A DNA stretch of 64,000 nt, from positions 1-64,000 of the forward strand of contig NZ_JASZYT010000004.1 of the NCBI RefSeq assembly GCF_030316765.1, in the 5' to 3' direction. Both the position numbers and the translations under genes were made by a program. The notes beneath the pieces were generated by a model, which ran no database searches, was not told the DNA's origin, and was given only the letters and a program-made list of their open reading frames with translations. Shown here in pieces: positions 58,576-64,000 of this stretch; the stretch's first letter is position 1; each line of letters starts with the position of its first letter. The stretch comes from Variovorax saccharolyticus (GTDB lineage Bacteria > Pseudomonadota > Gammaproteobacteria > Burkholderiales > Burkholderiaceae_C).

Positions 58576-59424
58576 TCAATGGCTGCCTTCGGGCTGCCAG
58601 CGGATGACGAGACGCTCGGCCACGGTCACGAGCAGGAAGAAGAGACCCGACAAGGTCGCGCTCATCACGATCGCGGCGTAGAGCAGCGGCGAGTCGAAGT
58701 TGAAGGTGGCTTGCAGGATCATGGCGCCGATGCCCACGGTGGCACCGACCCACTCGCCCACCACCGCGCCGATCACGCTCATCGAGGCCGCGATGCGCAG
58801 CGCCGAGAACAGGTACGGCAGCGAATTGAGCAGGCGCAGCCGGAAGAAGATCTCGGTCTTGCTGGCCGACAGCACGCGCATCAGCTCCATGGCCTGCGGG
58901 TTCACCGACTCCAGCCCGCGCACCATGTTCACCAGCGTGGGGAAGAAGCACACCAGCGCCGCGATCGTGATCTTGGGCTCCATGCCGTTGCCCATGATCA
59001 GCACCAGCACCGGCGCCTTGGCCACCAGCGGGATGGCGTTGAACATCAGCACCACCGGGAAGAAGATGTCCTGCAGCGTCTTGTTGTGCACGAACACGGT
59101 CGCGATGGCGATGGCGGCGAGGTTGCCCAGCAGGAAGCCGCCGGCCGCTTCCAGCGCGGTGGGGATCAGGTTGTCGAGCAGCACCGCGCGCTTGGCGTAG
59201 AGCGTCTCGAGCACCGCCCAGGGCGAGGGCGCGATGAAGGGCTTGACGTCGAAGATCGCGATTACCGCCCACCACAGGGCGACGAGCCCGCCGATGCCCA
59301 GTGCGGGCAGGATGCGGCGGCGCCAGAGCTTGCGGCGCCGCGCGGCGGCCCAGGCGGCGTGTTCGGGATCGGCGGCCACGGAAGCGCGCACCGTCACGGG
59401 GGTTTCGAGGGAACTGGTGGTCAT
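58576..59424 (-). CDS. ABC transporter permease (nitrate/sulfonate/taurine-type)
   Basis: The 282-residue product has about six membrane helices and the permease EAA loop LMRVLSASKTEIFFRLRLLNSLPYLFSALRIAAS. It forms the channel of the import system whose ATPase and binding protein are encoded just upstream. It begins 11 bases after the ATPase stop; the longer open frame is a false extension. Confidence 0.92.
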   Translation of the reverse strand: MTTSSLETPVTVRASVAADPEHAAWAAARRRKLWRRRILPALGIGGLVALWWAVIAIFDVKPFIAPSPWAVLETLYAKRAVLLDNLIPTALEAAGGFLLGNLAAIAIATVFVHNKTLQDIFFPVVLMFNAIPLVAKAPVLVLIMGNGMEPKITIAALVCFFPTLVNMVRGLESVNPQAMELMRVLSASKTEIFFRLRLLNSLPYLFSALRIAASMSVIGAVVGEWVGATVGIGAMILQATFNFDSPLLYAAIVMSATLSGLFFLLVTVAERLVIRWQPEGSH

Positions 59425-59435
59425 GTCGGCGGCCT

Positions 59436-60218
59436 TCAGCAGGTTTCCAGCACGCGGCGCAGATGGCCGGTGAGCTGCACGAATTCGGGGGTCTCGCGGA
59501 TGTCCAGGCTGCGGTCTTCCGGCAGGTTCACCGGCACGATCTCGCGCACCCGCCCGGGATTGGCGGCCAGCATCAGCACGCGCTGGCCGAGGAAGGCCGC
59601 CTCGTGGATGCTGTGGGTGACGAAGAGGATGGTCACGCCGGTCTCCTTCCAGACGCAGCGGATCTCCTCGTTGAGCCGGTCGCGCGTGATCTCGTCGAGC
59701 GCACCGAAAGGCTCGTCCATGAGCAGGATCTTCGGATCGCTCGCCAGCGCCCGTGCGATGGACACGCGCTGGCGCTGGCCGCCGGACATCTCGTGCGGCC
59801 AGGCGTTGGCGCGGTCCTTCAGGCCGACGAGGTCGAGCAGTTCCTGCGGCGACCGGCGGCCCTTGCGGCCGGCGCCGCCGCCCACCTGCAGCGGCAACTG
59901 AACGTTCTGCAGCGCGGTGCGCCACGGCAGCAGCGCCGCGTCCTGGAACACGAAGCCGATGTCGCGGCGCTGGCGCGCCTGCTCGGGCGTGGCGCCGAGC
60001 ACGCTGACGGTGCCGCGGCTCGGTGCCAGCAGGTCGGCCACCACGCGCAACAGCGTGGACTTGCCGCAGCCCGAGGGGCCGAGCAGCGTCAGGAACTCGC
60101 CCTGCGCCACTTCGAGGTCGAGCGACTTGATCGCGGTGACGTCGCGCCGCTCGGTGAAGAAACGCATGCCGACATCGCGGCACGAGATCGCGGGGGCGTC
60201 GTTGAGCACGGCGGCCAT
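59436..60218 (-). CDS. ABC transporter ATP-binding protein
   Basis: The 260-residue ATPase has Walker A LLGPSGCGKST (residues 45-55), Q-loop FVFQDAALLPWRT, signature [16 protein letters not shown] and Walker [16 protein letters not shown], followed by FVTHSIHEAAFLGQR. The set is typical of the nitrate/sulfonate/NMT1-type importers. It starts four bases after the binding-protein stop. Confidence 0.93.
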   Translation of the reverse strand: MAAVLNDAPAISCRDVGMRFFTERRDVTAIKSLDLEVAQGEFLTLLGPSGCGKSTLLRVVADLLAPSRGTVSVLGATPEQARQRRDIGFVFQDAALLPWRTALQNVQLPLQVGGGAGRKGRRSPQELLDLVGLKDRANAWPHEMSGGQRQRVSIARALASDPKILLMDEPFGALDEITRDRLNEEIRCVWKETGVTILFVTHSIHEAAFLGQRVLMLAANPGRVREIVPVNLPEDRSLDIRETPEFVQLTGHLRRVLETC

Positions 60219-60222
60219 GGCT

Positions 60223-61251
60223 TCAGGCCTTCACGCGTGCTTCGACCGTGCCCTTGAGCGCGCCGAGCCAGATGACGTCGTCGACCTTGGGCGTGCGGGC
60301 CGTGAACTGGCCCAGCTCGGCGTAGGTCGTGATCTGCGACTGCCAGACCGCCGGGTCCATCGTGCCCCAGCCCTGGGTCTGCGCGGCGCCGCCCAGTGCG
60401 TACTCGATCATCACGTCGATGGCCGCGCGTTCGTCCTCGCGCTTGAGGTTGGGGTATTCCTTCAGCAGCAGGTCCACCGCCTGGTCGCGATTGGCCTTGG
60501 CATGCTGCCAGCCGCGCGAGGTGGCGCGGACGAAGGCCTCCAGCACCTTGGGCTGCGTGTCGATGGTCTTGGTGGTGGCGTAGTAAGGCAGGCCGTAGAG
60601 CTGCACGCCCGCATCCCACAGCGTGAGGTCGACCCGGTCCGGGCCCAGCGCCTTGAGCGCGGTGGTGCTGGTGAGCCAGCCCGTGACCACGTCGACCTGC
60701 CCGGTCAGGAGCGGCGCCATGTCCGAGCCGACGGTGACCACGGTCACGTCCTTCTCGGCGATCTTGTTCTTCGCGAGCAGGGCACGCAGCAGGATGGCCG
60801 CGGTGGACGGAATGCCCACCTTCTTGCCCACCAGGTCGGCGGGCTTGCGCACCGGGTTCTTCGCCAGCGAGAAGAAGGTGAACGGATGTTTCTGCGCGCC
60901 GACCGCGAAGCACCTGATCGGCAGGCCCTGCGACACCGCCAGCATCACCGAGGGGCTCGACGACACCTGGCCGACTTCGTAGCGGCCGGAGGCGACGATC
61001 GCCACGCCGTCGATGTTGGGACCGCCGGGCTGGATCGCGAACTCGATGCCCTCCTGCTCGTAGAAGCCCAGGCGCTTGGCCACGACTTCGCCGACCTGGT
61101 TGACGCTCGGGATCCAGCCGAGCTGCATGTTGATGCGCGTCTTGCCCTGGGCCAGCGCGTCGATCGAGAGAAAGCCACCGGCCGCCAGGCCGCCAGCGGC
61201 AAGCGAGGTCTTGAGCAGGCGGCGGCGTGCGGGATCGCAAGGGTGATTCAT
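60223..61251 (-). CDS. NMT1/SsuA-type ABC substrate-binding protein with Tat-like signal
   Basis: The 342-residue product has an Arg-Arg-Arg signal (PARRRLLKTSLAAGGLAAGGFLS, cut near IDALAQ), which fits the twin-arginine or a Sec pathway, and the NMT1-like fold MQLGWIPSVNQVGEVVAKRLGFYEQEGIEFAIQPGGPN and KPADLVGKKVGIPSTAAILLRALL. It captures an unidentified aromatic, heterocyclic or amide substrate. It is the first gene of the eight-gene leftward operon, and the LysR-type box at 61339-61363 sits upstream. Confidence 0.9.
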   Translation of the reverse strand: MNHPCDPARRRLLKTSLAAGGLAAGGFLSIDALAQGKTRINMQLGWIPSVNQVGEVVAKRLGFYEQEGIEFAIQPGGPNIDGVAIVASGRYEVGQVSSSPSVMLAVSQGLPIRCFAVGAQKHPFTFFSLAKNPVRKPADLVGKKVGIPSTAAILLRALLAKNKIAEKDVTVVTVGSDMAPLLTGQVDVVTGWLTSTTALKALGPDRVDLTLWDAGVQLYGLPYYATTKTIDTQPKVLEAFVRATSRGWQHAKANRDQAVDLLLKEYPNLKREDERAAIDVMIEYALGGAAQTQGWGTMDPAVWQSQITTYAELGQFTARTPKVDDVIWLGALKGTVEARVKA

Positions 61252-61338
61252 GACGGAGTTCCTGGTTGGTGGATTCGGGTCGTCTGCCGTGTGGCGTGAC
61301 CGAAATTTAGGAGCTGCCGGCGTTCTCGCAAAGCACCG

Positions 61339-61363
61339 TTTTTAGGGACGGGCGATCTAAAAA
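61339..61363. promoter_or_regulatory. T-N11-A LysR box upstream of the catabolic operon
   Basis: TTTTTAG (61339-61345) and CTAAAAA (61357-61363) are perfect 7-base arms separated by exactly 11 bases, the LysR-family T-N11-A pattern. The site is 88 bases upstream of the binding-protein start, and its A/T content contrasts sharply with the surroundings. It is the probable target of the LysR regulator at the far end of the operon. Confidence 0.65.
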
Positions 61364-61499
61364 TTAGCGCCGGTAGAAACCCTGAAGGCAGGGCGCACGC
61401 ACCCATTGCGGGCGCAGCGAAGCTCTTTTTAAGGGGGTGGGAGGGCCGCGATGACGGCGGCTCCCCGTGGAGGCTCAGCGCCTCGGAACCGGGAAGGCC

Positions 61500-61937
61500 T
61501 CAACCCAGGACGTCGTTCACCTGCTCGTTGAACTCCGCCTGGCTGAGCGCCGCGCCGATCTCGCGCGGCAGCGCGTCGCGGACCGAGAACACGCCGAGGA
61601 TCTTGCTGCCCGACACCAGCGGCAGATGGCGGAAGCCGCGCTCGAGCATCAGCACGACGGCGTCGGACACCAGCGTCTCGGGCGGCACGCAGATCGGGTT
61701 GGGCGTCATGACCTCGCGCGCCGTGGTGCGGTCCGGATCGAGCCCCCGGGCCAGCACCCGCGTCATGAGGTCGCGTTCGGTCAGGATGCCGAGCAGGGTG
61801 TCCGGCGGCTCCATGACGAGCACGCTGCCGCAGTTGGCGCGCGTCATCACGCAGGCGGCGTCGCGCGCACTCGCCTGCGGGGCCAGGCTGGTGACATGTT
61901 TGCGCGAGATGGACTGGAAAACAGTGCGTTCGGCCAT
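61500..61937 (-). CDS. CBS domain pair protein
   Basis: The 145-residue product consists of two CBS motifs (about residues 10-65 and 75-130, LLGILTERDLMTRVLA and ILGVFSVRDALPREI). CBS pairs bind adenosine nucleotides and control partner enzymes. A GGAGGG ribosome site fixes the start at 61937 over a longer frame. It lies between the 2-oxoacid oxidoreductase and the catabolic operon on the same strand, 44 bases after the beta subunit stop, so it may share its transcript and respond to AMP or NADH status. Confidence 0.88.
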   Translation of the reverse strand: MAERTVFQSISRKHVTSLAPQASARDAACVMTRANCGSVLVMEPPDTLLGILTERDLMTRVLARGLDPDRTTAREVMTPNPICVPPETLVSDAVVLMLERGFRHLPLVSGSKILGVFSVRDALPREIGAALSQAEFNEQVNDVLG

Positions 61938-61981
61938 GGTCCGCCCTCCGAAGGAAGCGCTATGGTGCCCGCGGCACCGGC

Positions 61982-63037
61982 TCAGCGCAAGGAGTCGTTG
62001 AGGCGTTCGAGCGCCTTCGCGCCGGGGCACAACTGGCTTGCCTCCAGCGCGTTGAGCGGCCGGTCGCAGGTGTTGAGCGCCGTGTGCAGGTCGGTCGCCA
62101 GCGGATCGACATAGAGCAGGCCGGTGACCACCTCGCCCATCTCCTGGTGCTTCTGCATGTGGGCCATGGCGGCGTAGCGGTCGCCGGGGTCGTAGCCGGC
62201 GTGCAGGCTGCGCAGCCGCAGCAGGGTGCCGTCGTGCTGGCGCACGTCCAGCACTTCGCCCGGGGCCATGTCGACCGTGATCTCGTCGTGCGAGCCGATG
62301 AAGTCGATCCGGCTCACCGCCTCGTTGTGCTCGCGCACGTAGTCGTAGCTCTTGGTGCTGCCCGGGTGGTTGTTGAAGGCGACGCAGGGGCTGATGACGT
62401 CGATGAAGGCCGAGCCGCCGTGGCTGATCGCGCCCTTGATCAACGGCACGAGTTGCGCCTTGTTACCCGAAAAGCCGCGGCCCACGTAGCTGGCGCCCAG
62501 CTGCAGCGCCATGGCGACGAGGTCGACCGGGCTGTCGGTGTTGACCACGCCCTTCTTGCTCTTCGAGCCCTGGTCGGCGGTGGCCGAGAACTGGCCCTTG
62601 GTGAGGCCGTAGACGCCGTTGTTCTCGACGATGTAGGCCATGCGCACGCCGCGGCGCATCGCGTGGGCGAACTGTCCGAGGCCGATGGAGGCCGAGTCGC
62701 CGTCGCCCGAGACGCCCAGGTACAGCAGGTCGCGGTTGGCCAGGTTGGCGCCGGTCAGCACGCTGGGCATGCGGCCGTGCACCGTGTTGAAGCCGTGCGA
62801 GGCACCGAGGAAGTAGTCCGGCGTCTTGGAGCTGCAGCCGATGCCCGAGAGCTTGGCCACGCGGTGCGGCTCTATGTCGAGCTCCCAGCAGGCTTCGATG
62901 ATCGCGGCGGAGATCGAATCGTGGCCGCAGCCGGCGCACAGGGTCGAGATCTTGCCCTCGTAGTCGCGCCGCGTGTAGCCGACCTTGTTGGTGGCCAGGG
63001 TCGGGTGGCGCAGCCGGGGCTTGGCGAGGTAGGTCAT
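61982..63037 (-). CDS. korB: 2-oxoacid:ferredoxin oxidoreductase, beta subunit
   Basis: The 351-residue product has the TPP-binding motif GVSGDGDSASIGLGQFAHAM with ENNGVYGLTKGQFS, and Fe-S cluster Cys residues in STLCAGCGHDSI, GIGCSSKTPDY and SPCVAFNN. It is the catalytic half of an enzyme that decarboxylates a 2-oxoacid (2-oxoglutarate is most likely) to an acyl-CoA with ferredoxin as acceptor. It overlaps the alpha subunit gene by four bases (ATGA). Substrate choice between 2-oxoglutarate and other oxoacids is not fixed by the sequence seen. Confidence 0.9.
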   Translation of the reverse strand: MTYLAKPRLRHPTLATNKVGYTRRDYEGKISTLCAGCGHDSISAAIIEACWELDIEPHRVAKLSGIGCSSKTPDYFLGASHGFNTVHGRMPSVLTGANLANRDLLYLGVSGDGDSASIGLGQFAHAMRRGVRMAYIVENNGVYGLTKGQFSATADQGSKSKKGVVNTDSPVDLVAMALQLGASYVGRGFSGNKAQLVPLIKGAISHGGSAFIDVISPCVAFNNHPGSTKSYDYVREHNEAVSRIDFIGSHDEITVDMAPGEVLDVRQHDGTLLRLRSLHAGYDPGDRYAAMAHMQKHQEMGEVVTGLLYVDPLATDLHTALNTCDRPLNALEASQLCPGAKALERLNDSLR

Positions 63038-64000
63038 GCGGTCTCCTGCAGCCGGGTGGCGCTGCTGATGGCGTCGACGATGAAGCGTGCGGTGATCGGC
63101 GTGCCGTCGAAGTGCAGCACGCGGATCAGGCGCGCGGGGTCGGCGTCCAGCTCGTTGACCAGCAGGCTGCGCATCTGGGCGTCGCGGTTCTGCTCGACCA
63201 CGAACACCCGCGGGTGCTCGGCGAGGAACTGCACCACGCTGTCGGGGAAAGGAAAGGCCCGCAGCCGCAGCGCGTCGAGGTGGATGCCGCGCTGTTCGAG
63301 CTCGTCGAGCGCCTCGTGCATCGATGGGCTGGTGGAGCCGAAGTAGATCACGCCGAGCCCGGTCTTCCGGGCGGCGGGGCGCAGCACCGGCTGCGGCACC
63401 AGCGTGGCGGCGGTCGCGAACTTCTTGAGCAGCCGCTCCACGTTGTAGATGTAGTCGGGGCCGCGCTCGGAATAGCGGGCGTAGGCGTCGCGCGTCGTGC
63501 CGCGCGTGAAGAAGCTGCCCTTGCTCGGGTGCGTGCCCGGCAGCGTGCGCCACGGGATGCCGTCGCCGTCCACGTCCTTGTAGCGGCCGAAGTCGCGCCC
63601 GGCCTCCAGCTCCTCGGCGGTCATGACCTTGCCGCGGTCGTAGTCGCGGCCGTCGTCCCACGCGAAGGGCGCGCACAGGCGCTGGTTCATGCCGATGTCG
63701 AGGTCGGTCATGAGGAACACCGGGGTCTGCAGCCGGTCGGCCAGGTCGAGCGCCGCGGCAGCATGCTCGAAGCACTCGTGCGGGTCTTCGGGGAACAGCA
63801 GCACGTGCTTGGTGTCGCCGTGCGAGGCGTAGGCGCACGAGAGGATGTCGGCCTGCTGCGTGCGCGTCGGCATGCCGGTCGAGGGGCCGCCGCGCTGCAC
63901 GTTGACCAGCGTGACGGGGATCTCGGCGAAGTAGGCCAGGCCGATGAACTCGGTCATCAGCGAGACGCCCGGGCCCGAGGTCGCGGTGAAGGCGCGGGCG
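63034..64000 (-). CDS. korA: 2-oxoacid:ferredoxin oxidoreductase, alpha subunit (N-terminal part outside window)
   Basis: The gene enters from beyond base 64000, so only the last 321 residues are seen. They begin RAFTATSGPGVSLMTEFIGLAYFAEIP, the conserved centre of the alpha subunit, and continue with VQRGGPSTGMPTRTQQADIL and a late LRLRAFPFPDSVVQFLAEH section. In this group the gamma and alpha parts are usually fused, so the missing part should include the gamma domain. The apparent ATG at 63957 is internal, not a real start. It is followed by the beta subunit with a four-base overlap. Confidence 0.9.
   Translation of the reverse strand, partial: ARAFTATSGPGVSLMTEFIGLAYFAEIPVTLVNVQRGGPSTGMPTRTQQADILSCAYASHGDTKHVLLFPEDPHECFEHAAAALDLADRLQTPVFLMTDLDIGMNQRLCAPFAWDDGRDYDRGKVMTAEELEAGRDFGRYKDVDGDGIPWRTLPGTHPSKGSFFTRGTTRDAYARYSERGPDYIYNVERLLKKFATAATLVPQPVLRPAARKTGLGVIYFGSTSPSMHEALDELEQRGIHLDALRLRAFPFPDSVVQFLAEHPRVFVVEQNRDAQMRSLLVNELDADPARLIRVLHFDGTPITARFIVDAISSATRLQETA

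Noticed and set aside
61982..63838. A 618-residue fused beta subunit
   Set aside because: The upstream two fifths is a shadow of the alpha subunit gene; the beta subunit starts at 63037.
63034..63957. A complete alpha subunit starting at 63957
   Set aside because: Conserved residues (GPGVSL) continue upstream to the window edge, so the Met is internal and the gene is partial.
1..64000. CRISPR arrays, tRNA, rRNA, insertion sequences, phage genes, replication origins
   Set aside because: No regularly spaced repeats, cloverleaf-like sequences, transposase or integrase genes, or origin-like iterons were seen; absence of tRNA is by eye only.

Overview
The window is a gene-dense, very GC-rich (visibly about two thirds G+C) bacterial chromosome segment. 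It suggests a metabolically versatile beta-proteobacterium of the Burkholderiales, most likely Comamonadaceae and Variovorax-like. The indicators are an intracellular polyhydroxybutyrate depolymerase, a Bug-type binding protein, several TRAP and ABC uptake genes without full partner sets, serine-glyoxylate aminotransferase, CaiB/BaiF CoA-transferase, and about thirteen local transcription regulators of many families. The genus is inference from gene content. I see no rRNA, tRNA, insertion sequence, prophage or CRISPR array, and no gene-free stretch over 300 bases (the longest gaps are about 245-250 bases, at 49799-50041 and 61252-61499).

Layout. 1-5.4 kb: 3' end of phaZ, a secreted repeat protein, a methyltransferase, a GlxA-type regulator, and an MFS exporter divergent from an HxlR regulator with twin operators. 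5.4-11.6 kb: a 2-hydroxyacid/glyoxylate module (YdiJ-like FAD/Fe-S dehydrogenase, GntR regulator, serine-glyoxylate aminotransferase, Bug protein). 11.6-16.1 kb: AHSA1-like/ArsR/GST operon, M20 hydrolase/LysR/TauE group. 16.2-24.3 kb: signalling and small-protein block with a Popeye-like cyclic-nucleotide-binding membrane protein, a redoxin, a giant cyclase-ATPase-TPR protein, GAF proteins and a second ArsR/AHSA1-like pair. 24.4-32.9 kb: GntR, orphan amino-acid-type binding protein, IclR, a complete TRAP transporter (dctQ, dctM, dctP), amidase, hydratase-like protein and an arylmalonate-decarboxylase-like enzyme, read as one catabolic unit. 33-39.6 kb: chemoreceptor, then a leftward sulfonate-type ABC/flavin monooxygenase/OsmC operon. 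39.7-46.9 kb: SMP-30 lactonase, IclR, unknown barrel protein with orphan TRAP binding protein, GH-type glycosidase, Lrp regulator, and an MCE protein plus TPR lipoprotein. 47-53.9 kb: argC/LysR, RpiR/MFS/racemase-like group, DUF3597 gene, and a Phd-zeta toxin-antitoxin candidate. 53.9-64 kb: a leftward catabolic operon (ABC importer, FAD oxidoreductase, CoA-transferase, enoyl-CoA hydratase, ferredoxin, LysR), preceded by a CBS protein and the two subunits of a 2-oxoacid:ferredoxin oxidoreductase, the alpha subunit running off the window.

Together the genes look like a series of self-contained catabolic cassettes, each with its own regulator and uptake protein. Regulatory palindromes or repeats can be read directly in many of the promoter regions and are annotated individually. 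The most unusual items are the TRAP-amidase-decarboxylase cluster, the 54.8-61.3 kb operon with its LysR-type box, the Phd-zeta pair, and the Popeye-like protein near a class III cyclase. Because the DNA is so GC-rich, very long open frames occur opposite real genes; these were left out.
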